Below, piece by piece: positions 35,772 through 49,192 of a stretch of 64,000 bases of DNA. Position 1 is the stretch's first letter. Every line of letters begins with the position of its first letter. Made by a program: the position numbers and the translations under genes. The notes beneath the pieces were generated by a model that did no database searches, was not told the origin of the DNA, and saw only the letters and a list, made by a program, of their open reading frames with translations. Origin of the DNA: Lactarius indigo (taxonomy: Eukaryota > Basidiomycota > Agaricomycetes > Russulales > Russulaceae); contig JAFKAC010000013.1 in the NCBI GenBank assembly GCA_025766275.1, positions 1,116,001 through 1,180,000 on the forward strand. Direction: 5' to 3'.

Positions 35772-38410
35772 CTAGCTATCATAGTTGATGTCTGTCAGCG
35801 CCCTCCTCTCAATGTCAGTCACCACAGTCATTAGCGGCCTCTTTATTGTGCTCTCCTCAACCCCCTCGAAGCTTGGCTCCTCTCCTAGGTTCAGAACATG
35901 GCCATGCGGCCCAGGCCACGCCGGGTACTCCCATTCCGCATCCGGCTGTGCTGGAGACAGTGGGGAATTTGGAGAGAACAAGAACCCACGCTGGATAGAG
36001 TGAACTAGAGCGGAGATTGGCGTTTTTGCTGTCGCCACCACTCCGAAAGGATGAGTTGGGTGTAGTTGTGCCGGCGTCGGCGTCGGCGGGTTTTCTTCAA
36101 TGGGTGCGACAACGCCCTCTGTATCATTCTCCGTTGGGACAACTGCCTGCTCCTCCTGAACTGCCAACTGCGCAGAGACAGGCGATTCGGGTAGAGGTAC
36201 ATCCACCGGTCTCACTTCCGGACTGAGCGGCAGTGGTGTCGTCACCGCTGCTGCTGGTATCTCTGTTTCGTTCGGGACGATGACTTTGGGCGGGACAGCC
36301 TTGCCCTTACGCCGGATCGTAAGAGGCTTAGTCGGTCCTTTGGCGTCTGCGCGTCGTTCTTTCTCTTCTTCAGCAGCCTTCACGCGCGCCAGCTGAGAGA
36401 GGGTTGGCTGTGTGACGCCACCCGTCCGAGCCACCACTTTCTTTGGGGGAATCGAGGGTGCCGTCGTTGCACCTTTTGAGGGTTGTGATGACTTTTCCTT
36501 CTTCTCACTTGCCGCCGCGACCGTAGGGCGGCCGGCTTTGGGTTCCTCTTTCTTCTGCGCTCTGGGTTCTGAACCAGCTTTGCCGGTCGAGCGAGCGGTC
36601 GTGGACGGCTTGGGTCGGTCGGAAACCGAAGGGCCAGCTCTTGGAACTCTGGAACTGCCCGGCTTACCGCCTGCGGCGGGCGGTGGTTTAGAGTCGACCT
36701 TCTTTCCCTCCGTTGGCCTTTCCTTTTTCCCAGCGATAGACTGAGCGGAAGCCGGCCTGGAGGTCTGAGAGCTCCCAGGAACGGTCGACGCCGCCGTTGT
36801 AACTTGAGAGACTGCTCGTTTTGCGGCCATTGCGGTGGGTGCTTTGGGTCCATGTCGCACGCTATCTACTCGCGACCTGCATGCCTTGAATAAGGAGCAC
36901 ACTGCTGAGCATGTATGGAGTACTAACCGTTTTGGCACCACCAGAGCCTCCGCCGTAGCTTGCTTTTCTTGAGCTGCTGGCCTACTTGGTGGTGCTGGTT
37001 GCGGGAGGTCCGGTTTCGCCTCTGGCAAGGGTATTCGCTGCCCTCTACCTAACAGCCTTTCCCTGATGGAAGTCGGCTCAGCCCGCAGAGGGCCTGTATG
37101 CGATTTCGACGCATGTAATGGCCGCTGTGCCGGGTCTGGCCTCTGGACCTGCGTGGTCGTTGACCGCGAAGACGCCGCCTCGGCGGGTCGCTCGGGTCGC
37201 TCAGGACCCTTGGTTTCTTGTCGTGCGACTGGAGGCATAGGACGTTCCGGAGGCGCCGTCGGCTCTGATCCTTGCGGCCGAAGCTGGGGGATAATAGCGG
37301 GAGGGGGCATATCGTCCTTGCGTTTGGATGACGGGCCTGGCATGGATGGTCCGTCAGATTGGGCGATTGTACCCTCTGTCTGACTCCGCGTAAGCCTCGA
37401 TGGGGCACTAGGGGCTAGAGTAGAGGACGAGGCGGTGCGATGGTGTGCGAGGGACGTGGCAGGGCGAGGATGAGGCTCTACACGTTTCGGCGGAGCGGAC
37501 GACATGGAAGATGCGGGTCGTGGTACTGCGCGTGTAGACTGAGATGATGGAGGTCGGGAGTTAGCGGGGGCGGCAATGTTGAGATATTTCCTCATAGTAG
37601 GAGTAAGTGGTGCCTCGAAGCTGTGAGCCGCATTAAAACAGTGTAGCAGAAGGAAACCAGATAATAGATGCTTACCTTTCTACCCTTCCAGGAAGCAGGA
37701 TCTTGTACGCGTCAAAGACACCCCTGCTGACCCTACGAACATCCGCGCTCGCATCCGTGGCCGTCAACTTGATCGCACTTTCTATGTCTTTTGCGCGCGC
37801 GTCCTTCTCGAGGTCGGGCGGGTTGAAAGATCGAACGCATGCAAGGACGCTTTCTATCGCAATAAGGCGAAGAGTGACGGATTTGTCACGAAGAGGGTCG
37901 ACAAAATAGGGTAGAAGTGAGATGAGTTGGGTTTGATCAATGATCGTATGCAAGGCAGCCTTGGCACGGGAAATGAAGACCTTGTTTGGACGAGAGCAAA
38001 TGGATAGAAGAGTGGGAACAAGAAGGGGCACAAGTGGATCAAAAGAGGGACCTAGTTCCGTGGCAAGGGTAGATATGCACTCGATGGCGGCGGCGGAGAG
38101 ACGAGAACGCTCAGAGGTCGCGGCAGAGGTGATAGGGCGATACACCGAACGGATAAACGTTGTGAGAGTTGTGGGATATTCGGATGCGCCACCGTTTAAC
38201 AGAGCGGTGATCCTTAGAAGGGCGTTCGCGATGGTGTCCCATGTTTCTTCAGTCTCCACGAGGGAGAGCGAGTCTCGCGAAAGCTCCAGCTCACCACTCA
38301 AAGCCGACTCGGAATGACACTGAAGAGACAAGCTCAAGACAATGCACAGGTGAGACGAGAACACGAAGACCTGCCTTTATAATCGATGGTATCTTTGCTT
38401 TGGGGGCCAT
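35772..38410 (-). CDS. TOG/CLASP-N domain protein with long disordered tail
   Basis: Probable microtubule-associated protein. The N-terminal part (about 38330-37680) is an alpha-helical HEAT/TOG-type array of the CLASP N-terminal family: LVETEETWDTIANALLRITA, TTFIRSVYRPITSAATSERS, LVPTLLSICSRPNKVFISRA and AIESVLACVRSFNPP. The rest, about 590 residues, is Pro/Ser/Lys/Arg-rich and looks disordered, with a conserved-looking short end (KRPLMTVVTDIERRALTDIN). Two introns are seen: one near 37670-37595, and a 51-nt frame-preserving one at 36877-36927. The start is taken as the ATG at 38410 (MAPKAKIPSIIKAG); the first intron then needs a 43-nt or shorter version to keep frame, so that junction is uncertain. 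It has one TOG-like module, fewer than CLASP/Stu1. Head-to-head with AlaRS. Confidence 0.72.
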
Positions 38411-38619
38411 GGTGGACACTTGTGGTGACGTTGAACACGCTCAGGCTTGAGCGCCTCGGCTAGAGTTCAAGTTGAGGTCTGGTGCCACGTGATCGCGTCC
38501 GGGCCGTGAAATTCCTGCCGTTTTAGGAGGTCAGCTGGCTTGGCCGAATCGATGATGACTCGATTTCGATGCAATTTAGACGATCTGTCTTTAGATTGTG
38601 CCAACGATATACGCACACA
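38411..38619. promoter_or_regulatory. divergent promoter, TOG protein / AlaRS
   Basis: A 209-bp gap between two divergent genes; it presumably drives both. No defined site was seen. Confidence 0.45.
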
Positions 38620-42116
<3,497 letters not shown>

Positions 42117-42504
42117 ATTATTGGATCCTTCTATAGTACCCAGGGGTTATCGTAATACTCTGTATCTACTAGCAAAACATACAATTGAGACCCGAAATCG
42201 AGAGGTCGTCTTTATATTGTGTGAGAAAGCTGTGACCTACTTGTGTTACAGCGTAACGTCCTATTCTCGTCACACAATCCACACCACATTGGCGGCGTCC
42301 TCAACTCAAAAAGTATCGACGAGGTAGGTTCTATGCACTTTGTTCTCATGTAGACCAACCCATCGTACCCTGCGAGGATTAATATTAAGAGCTCGAACGG
42401 GGAGAAACAGCTTCTGGCGGCGGATGGATGCTCTCTGGTTTGGATGACGATGATGCTGAATGGTTTGCTTCCCTTTCACAGATAACGACTTTTGCTCCGC
42501 CATC
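42117..42504. promoter_or_regulatory. AlaRS 3' end and RPS18 promoter region
   Basis: 388 bp between two plus-strand genes. Its last 40 bp or so (TTTCACAGATAACGACTTTT near 42475-42495) are repeated before the two RPS18 pseudogenes at about 52744 and 63190, so the duplicated unit starts in or before this stretch. It presumably holds the RPS18 core promoter and 5' UTR. Confidence 0.5.
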
Positions 42505-43144
42505 ATGTCACTCGTCCTCCCTGAATCCCATCAACAATTCCAGGTGCTTTTCCTCGCTCTTTATCCGAGCGATTGTCGCTGATCGCAGCACAGCACATCT
42601 TGCGTCTGCTTAACACGAACGTGGATGGCAAGCGGAAGGTCATGTACGCCCTGACAGAGATCAAGGGTGTAGGTCGGCGGTATTCCAACATTGTCTGCAA
42701 GAAGGCAGATGTTGACCTCAACAAGCGGTGCGTTACCTCTCGAGTCCACGAAGGGTCAACTTAAACGAAGCTGTTTACCAGAGCTGGCGAGCTCAACTCG
42801 GACGAGCTGGAGCGGCTCGTGACGATCATCCAGAACCCGACACAGTTCAAGATCCCCTTGTGGTTCCTGAACCGTCAGCGCGATATTGTCGACGGCAAGA
42901 ACTTACAGATTCTGTCGAACGGCGTGGACTCGAAGTTGCGCGACGACCTCGAGCGACTGAAGAAGATCCGTGCGCACCGTGGTCTCCGCCACTTCTGGGG
43001 TCTCCGTGTGCGCGGACAGCACACAAAAACAACGGGTGAGATGCCCCTTTGCCTTTTTGCTTGGAAAGGCGATGCTGATTTGGTTGTACTTTCTATCTAG
43101 GTCGTCGCGGGAAGACGGTCGGTGTGTCGAAGAAGCGTGGTTAG
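42505..43144 (+). CDS. RPS18: 40S ribosomal protein S18 (uS13)
   Basis: Head protein of the small ribosomal subunit, contacting the P-site tRNA. Exon 1 [13 protein letters not shown]; exon 2 [40 protein letters not shown]; exon 3 [20 protein letters not shown] through [18 protein letters not shown]; exon 4 [13 protein letters not shown] and TAG at 43142-43144. Introns are about 50 nt and all keep frame. Length (about 155 residues) and sequence are normal, so this is the working copy. Two defective copies lie downstream at 52774 and 63221. Confidence 0.97.
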
Positions 43145-44485
43145 AGCGACTGTTTATATCAGAAGTACGCATACGCCCTCGCCCTCGCAGTTTTCGATGT
43201 CACTGTGCCATGTGTCCTTTATCAATTATGCATGCATGATCAAATGGCGCGACCTGCTCTCGTATGTGTGAAACGGAATTGTTGCGACACGGCAAGATCT
43301 TTACAAGAAAAAAGGCGTGTTATTGCAAGGAGCATAAATAGAAGACATCATGCCTCTGATTTATTGGTATAATCAGAGTTGAGTGATGGGTGGTGTCCGA
43401 AGGAGGATGAGGGAAAGTATGGAATCGCGTCACAACACAACACCAACACAACATACGAGATTGTAATGAATATCGAGTCGTAACATTCATCTTTTACGGG
43501 AAGTCATGGACGTTATTGGGACGTTAAGTCCTGCGAGTTAGAAGGCAGAGGGTCTATCACCAAATAGTGAGCAAGAAGCAGAGGAAGGAACATAGAAGGG
43601 TGAGGTGAGTGAACAACGAGAATAGTGAGACGAGACAAGGGCGAGTAAGAGATAACGAGGCGATGACTTGCAAGAATAGCCCTAGAGTCCCCTCAATTGG
43701 GCCTGACTAGGCCTGACTTCTGGGTAGTCATACAGAGTTAGAAGGCGACAGATGGCGACCGAGCGCTGTGTATATTCAACAGAGGGTCGTGGTTTAAATC
43801 TAAAGGAAACGAGTACCAAGGGGGAGGGGAAGAGAAAGAGTAAGTATGGAAACGAGACAGGGAAACGCGGGGACAAAGGTGATGAGACGAGAGGAGATAC
43901 GGAACGAAATGAAATGAAACGGTAAGGGTCTAGTAGCCGAGACGAGGAGCACTAGACAATGCGACATGAAAGATAGAGATCCGATCCGGGGCCGAGACAA
44001 GGGGCGACGCGCACTACTGTGAAATACAAAGTTTACTATCAAACCATGGAAAGAGACCGCGCCTCTGCCAGAGACAGAGCGGTGTCGTGGCTGGTGGCTG
44101 AAGTGAATCAAGTGATCGACGGGTTGCGATTTGCGTTGCTTTGAAGAGATGCCAGGGGTGTCGAGTAGAGAGACCAGGGATAAATCAGACCCGAGGGCGC
44201 GCGAGTGATGTGTGAATAGGCGAAAGACGAGAGTGGAGGGGGGGAGAGATAGTGAGACGGTGACGGAAAAAGGAGACCGAGACAGGGAGATCGAGACAGT
44301 GTGAATGAATACGGTGCGACGTCGTGGGGATGCCAGTCCAAAATGGCAGGTGTGCCCGCGGAGCATTTCGATTATGAATTTGATCTTGAATTTGATACCG
44401 AAACGAAACGAAAATACGGAAAATGGGGGACCAGCTCAGCGCTCGTGCTGGCATTACAAAAAGTCAAGAAGGAATAGATATGCTT
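43145..44485. repeat. RPS18-downstream segment, unit A of tandem duplication
   Basis: Non-coding DNA following the intact RPS18. Long stretches (about 43560-43680, 43800-44340) are purine-rich on the plus strand, which leaves an open but meaningless 188-codon frame on the minus strand. The segment is repeated in unit B (53000-53637 plus 59801-60450, interrupted by a transposon) and starts again in unit C (63440-64000). Shared landmarks are GTGGTGTCCGAAGGAGG near 43393, 53259 and (as GTAGTGTCCGAAGGAAG) 63674, and GCTGTGTATATTCA near 43764 and 53621. Confidence 0.75.
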
Positions 44486-44935
44486 TCTGAATCACCATCG
44501 AGCCCGCTTGGTCGAGTGCTTCTCATTTCGGCCCCACGGGTCCAGCCACATGCTCGGCTTTTGTAGTTCACAGGCCTTCATTTGAACCAAGAAATCGCTT
44601 GACCCTCTCCCTCACGGAGGGAAATAACGCCATCGGTGATCTGATTCAGGATCAACCACGGGTCGAATGTCTCGATTTGGCTCCGCCAAGGAGTGTGACC
44701 ATAATATTCGTGGGAGCTGCGGTGGTCCTCCTGTTGCCAGTGTTTCTTGAATAGGTTGGTACGATTCCCCCTCCACAGACAATGCGGAAGTGGGCAGTGG
44801 ATGAAATATGGGACGTGTTTCAGTTCGCGTCTGTCCCGCTCCTGCCGATGGAGGAACGATGACGGTGGGAGGAAGTTAGGCTGCAGCAGGATGTAGACAA
44901 GACCCCCAGTGCCAGTCCACTGCTCAACAGTCTAT
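44486..44935 (-). pseudogene. C2H2 zinc-finger gene, broken copy (unit A)
   Basis: Aligned by eye with the intact gene at 60452-60967. It keeps VPYFIHCPLPHC, FKKHWQQEDHRS and ETFDPWLIL. Relative to the intact copy, about 80 nt covering the start and the first CxxC pair are missing near 44865, and a one-base deletion near 44606 (GCGATTTCTTGG versus GCGATTGTTTCGG) shifts the frame to a stop. It cannot make a full protein. Confidence 0.75.
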
Positions 44936-45099
44936 CAGGGTTAAGACGAAATGAATCATTGAGTGATACACAGCCAAAGAAAATCCGACCGACTTGGTAC
45001 GACGCTGAGAAGTCCGCAAGATGATTTTCGCCGGGTGTGAGTTGGAGAGGGTAGCCGCTCACGGGATAATTACTGTTCATATTGGCGATTCTCATCCAG

Positions 45100-45860
45100 T
45101 GCGTGGGTATTTGCTCCGTGCTGGAGTAATAGCCGCACAGTTTCAGCGCCCCCCTCGGACGACGCTGGATTAAAGCCCTTCGAGTGACTCCCGTCCTGTG
45201 CATAGACATCAGCTGAGCCGGATTAATCACTGCAAGATTTTTGGACTCCCCTGTGACGACGCCAGATGCAAAGGCGTTGAGTGGCCCTGATCTTGTGCTT
45301 GGGAATCCGCCGCGTTCTGAAGCAATAGTTTCACAGTTGCGGCATCCCCCCTGTGTGACGCCAGGTGCAAAGGCGTCGAGTGCTTCTGAACCCGTGCGTA
45401 TACATCTGCTCCGTACCCGAGTAATATCTCAACAGTTTCAGCATTCCCCTCGGATGACGCCAGATGTAAAGGAGTCGAGTGGGCCTGATCCTGCGCATTC
45501 ACAGCTGCCTCACGCCCGCACGCCCGATAATTAGCTGAACGCTTTCGGCATCCCCCTTGGACGACGCTAGGTGCAATGGCGTCGAGTGGCTCTGATCATG
45601 TACGTTAACATTCGCGCCATGCTCGATTAGTAGCTGCACAACCCTCGGAGGTGACCCAAAGATATCTGGTAACTCATCAGCGTTCGGAACGAGGCAGGAG
45701 AGTACGGGACACACTATTTCCGCGCTTGGTAAGAACTTGTGTCGATGTGTAAAGAGGTCTTCTCGAGTTTGACTAATCGACCGTCGAAACTTGTCAAGAT
45801 GGTTGAAGGGGCCTGATAAGACAAGGACACAGGAGTGTGTGTTTTGGCGCACAGGTCATT
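45100..45860 (-). pseudogene. ankyrin-repeat gene, frameshifted
   Basis: Five or more ankyrin-type repeats can be read with the core HSTPLHLASSKGDAESVQLI or close variants (TPLHLASSEGNAETVEILLG, TPLHLASHRGDAATVKLLL, TPLHLASSQG). The chain changes frame near 45510 (IIGRAG to AVNAQDQAHS) with no intron signal, meets a stop near 45232, and further degenerate units continue to about 45100 in another frame. The repeats are close to each other at DNA level, as expected from recent internal expansion. Probably a decayed NACHT/ankyrin-type or free ankyrin gene; the 5' part was not identified. Confidence 0.7.
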
Positions 45861-46154
45861 CTCTGAGATATCTAGCGTGTCTTGTTAAGATTCTGTTCCA
45901 ACTAATGTCACCGTGTAAGGGAAACGCTGAAGCCGTCGTCGACACGGAGGGCGTACGAGCTCTATCTCAGTTGTTTCGTCGTCCATGTTAGAGGTAGTTT
46001 GTCAGAGTATAGGATGAGATACCACGAGAGCACGGTGCTCTCAACAGGGCGTGGAAAAGGGAACCGTGGCGACTCGGACAACTCGGGGATCAGATAGGCT
46101 GAGTTGCAAAGTACACTCACCGTACCTTATTTATGCATTGTCAACATTACAGTA

Positions 46155-46322
46155 CAGTTGAACCCCTCTTAACCCATAGCTCTGAAAACCCACATCCCCT
46201 GATAACCCATGGCCGATCCATCCACCGAAATCCGTTTGTAGGCTGTAGCAGACCTCTCAAAACCCATAACCGGTAGCACAGATAGTCCACGGAGTGGGTA
46301 TGGGTTAAGAGGGGTTCAACTG
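46155..46322. mobile_element. 168-bp pogo/Tc1-mariner-type MITE
   Basis: The ends are perfect inverted repeats of about 24 bp beginning CAGTTGAACCCCTCTTAACC, and the element is flanked by TA on both sides (46153-46154 and 46323-46324), the target of Tc1/mariner/pogo transposases. No coding capacity. A source element of the pogo/Fot type elsewhere in the genome is implied. Confidence 0.88.
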
Positions 46323-46876
46323 TAACACCCCGATATCCTAAGCTTAAGCCCCGCTCGTACAGAAAAGGGATGGTTTAGATTTGGTCAAACGTCGAGGGTC
46401 GTGTCGCCATGACGTGAGGTGCTTATCAACCTGTGTCTAGAGCGTTATTACTGGGCACGCTCCTGGATACAGTACTACATTTTCAGCCCCCCTCTTCGTG
46501 TCTTGAACGGTCCAATATCGGGTGATTCGGGTCCGGGGGTCTGGAGCAGTAAGTCCTTGACCAGGACACGCAAGAGCACACGACACGAAATTATTATGGA
46601 AATAACATTGGAAATGACCCGTGTGAGAGAGGGCGTAGTCCATTCCAAATTCAAAGGTGGCGTACAATAACTCACCGTCGCTTCGCCCTGCGCTTGACCA
46701 TTTAAGGCAAGAAGAACGGAGCCTTGAAGCTTGAAGGCGTCAGTCCGAAAATATATTCAAATCGTTGAATTTGACGAATTTGATGCTTACTTTTTGTGGG
46801 ATCATGATGTATATCAACCTTGTCGGTTACTTAATGCCATGGCCAACCCCCCCCTTTTCTTCCCCGCCAGGGACCC
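46323..46876. other. intergenic region before DUF6533 gene
   Basis: No gene seen. Presumably contains the promoter of the DUF6533 gene. Confidence 0.4.
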
Positions 46877-48592
46877 ATGGCCTTGTCTGTCGACGAAATC
46901 ACAGTCATCGAGAGACATTTGTGCGATTATCTTTCGCTTCTAGGATGTTCAACGACGCATTCATTTGCATTTGTTACAGGTTTCTGAATTACGCGTTCAA
47001 CACATTCCCTGTTGGTGAGTTGGCAGCAATCATGTCGCACCTTCCAGCGGCTCAGAGCACTGTTAGCAATTCTCTACTATGACTACGCGCTCACCTTGTC
47101 CCGTGAAGTCGAGTATTTCTGGCCGAACCCCTACCGTACGGGATGGGTCTCGTTCATTTTCTTCCTCAACCGTTACGCTGCTATTTTTGGGTACATACCA
47201 ATTGTTATGGGCCTCATTCCTAACACGTCGTGCGAGGTGGGTACAGCAGCACCAGCATCATCTGCGTTTGTCGAATAACCCATGCCTCCGATCCCTAGCC
47301 CCAAAATGCGTACGTGCCCAAGCTCCCCTACATTCGCTGACCGTTTGTTAACACCAAGATAGCTGGAAAACGCATCTTTACAAGGCCTACTTTGGCATGG
47401 CTTTGCAGTTGCTCGTTTCCGGTGAGCTACCGTACCCCCACTTTCTCGGAAATCTTACCATATAGTCGTAGCGCTCTGTTCAATGCGGGTATACGCACTA
47501 TATAACAAGAACAACCGCATCTTATTGGCCTTGGCCACATTGGCTGGAGCGAGTATCATTGTCGGCTTCGTACGGACTTACTTTGGACGTCATTTGGACC
47601 ATAACTGATCGTGTGACAGATCGCCATCGCCACAGAAGCGGACGACGTAGTGATCCGAATACCACCTCCTATAACACCTATCTGCCATCCGAGCCTAGGG
47701 CTTTCCGATGAAGGGTGCGCTGTTTTCTGCATCCTTCTCACCACGTCTAACTTGACTATGCAGAAGTGACTGTGAGTGCCGACCCAGCGACACGAGCGTG
47801 ATTGTGCTCAACACACTACATGCAGTTCTATCTATCGCGTGGGGCGGTCTGCTGGCCTTTGATGCTGCTGTCTTCGCCCTCACTCTTTACAAAGCAATAA
47901 AGATGGGCTATAATACCCCACTTATCCAGATAATTCTCCGTGACGGTGAGCGCACCCGCATCACCTACGTCTACGGTTGACCAAATCCATTCTAAGGATC
48001 ATTGTACTTCGTGTACGATTTGCGCATCTCATCTTCTAGCTAGACTGTTGACCGTCTTGTGGATCCTCAGCACACTCTTCTTCGTCAATTTGGCCAACAT
48101 TTTGACAATGCAGGTATGCCCCCCCCCTTTGCAGTACAGAACGACCATACCCTAACCCTGCATCGGCTTCTAGTTTGCCCCAGTACGTCTCTCCTTCAAC
48201 CGCTGCTCCGGGCTAGTCTAAACTCGGAACCCTGTGTACTAGACATTGCTAAAGAACTCCGTGAACCCGTTAACAAGCGTGTTGGTATCTTTTGACCCAC
48301 GGCTGCATGCCCTCCCCTCCATATTTGCTGATCCTCATCTACGTTTAGCGTCTCCACGACTCTCATTTCGCGTCTCATGCTCCGGTTACGATCAGACCGA
48401 ATTCAGCGTGAACATCACTCACTCGGTACGATGGTAACCGTGGATGCACGCTTCAACTCGTCGCTATCGGAGCTGAGCGGCTTCTGGTCCCCCACAAATA
48501 CGACCGCTCATAGCGGCGCTGAGAGTTTCGAGTTGGAATCCCCCTCTGGACGCGTCGTCCGGCTGGAGGTTGAGAACGGACAGCGTCGGTGA
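46877..48592 (+). CDS. DUF6533 family multi-pass membrane protein
   Basis: Member of a large Agaricomycete family of seven-helix-like membrane proteins of unknown function. Start MALSVDEITVIERHLCDYL at 46877; the first junction (46975-47055) is unresolved. The family signature follows: ALLAILYYDYALTLSREVEY, then FIFFLNRYAAIFGYIPIVMG and NTSCE. A micro-exon PQNA joins WKTHLYKAYFGMALQLLVS, then MRVYALYNKNNRILLAL, SVIVLNTLHAVLSIAWGGLL, LLTVLWILSTLFFVNLANIL, FAPTLLKNSVNP and VSTTLISRLMLRLRSDRIQ. A Ser-rich cytosolic tail ends at TGA 48590-48592. About nine introns. It is not part of the tandem duplication but lies between units A and B. Confidence 0.8.
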
Positions 48593-49184
48593 TCCGACGC
48601 TTGTGGACAATGGAACTACTAAATCTCACGTACTGTAGACATTCCTTGTAGTCCCCGGCAGGACTTCAGATACCTCGGAAACCTGTACTATATATAGCAC
48701 CGAACTATCCACACGGTGCGGCTGCGGCGCAGTCCATTCACTAGCGGTTTCACTACAAACGTGGAGGGTTGCGTAGCTGCGTACTCACCGTAGCGTTCCC
48801 AGAAGCGACACAGAATGCCGCTCAAAAACCCAGCGCCGGCGACTGGCGTTGCCGTCTCATCAAATTTCTAAAGTATCATTCGTCCTGGAAATACAAATGG
48901 TCCACGGGAACGCAGCCACGTCCCTACCTGTACGACTGACGCGCAGGTGGTAACTTATTCCATTTCCGAATTACGTTACCGTATACGGCACTCGCTAACT
49001 ATTTGGCGCATCAGGCCTCAGACCACAAGACGCAATAATCCTTCCCCCTGCTTTGCACTCCATGCGATCGTCTACAACTCTGCAGGTGACACTTATTTTT
49101 CCCCTTATCATTAAGGTGCTCATATAAATCGCCCTGTACGGCCGGGTAGCTCGTGTTCTGCCGCCTTGGGGCTTCTGAGTCGTA
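48593..49184. other. intergenic region before hAT element
   Basis: Nothing recognised apart from DUF6533 3' sequence at its left end. Confidence 0.35.
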
Positions 49185-49192
49185 CCTGGCTC

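Noticed and set aside
36877..36927. Cys-rich insert in the TOG protein tail
   Set aside because: It is a 51-nt intron with GT..AG ends that happens to be open in frame.
43800..44366. 188-codon minus-strand open frame after RPS18
   Set aside because: It lies in purine-rich duplicated DNA, where the complementary strand rarely forms stops; composition is Ser/Arg/Leu/Pro without a family, and the unit B copy is not open in the same way.
48219..48221. Early stop in the DUF6533 gene after NRCSGLV
   Set aside because: A GTACGT donor just before it and a TAG acceptor downstream splice it out, giving FAPTLLKNSVNPVSTTLIS, which fits the family end.
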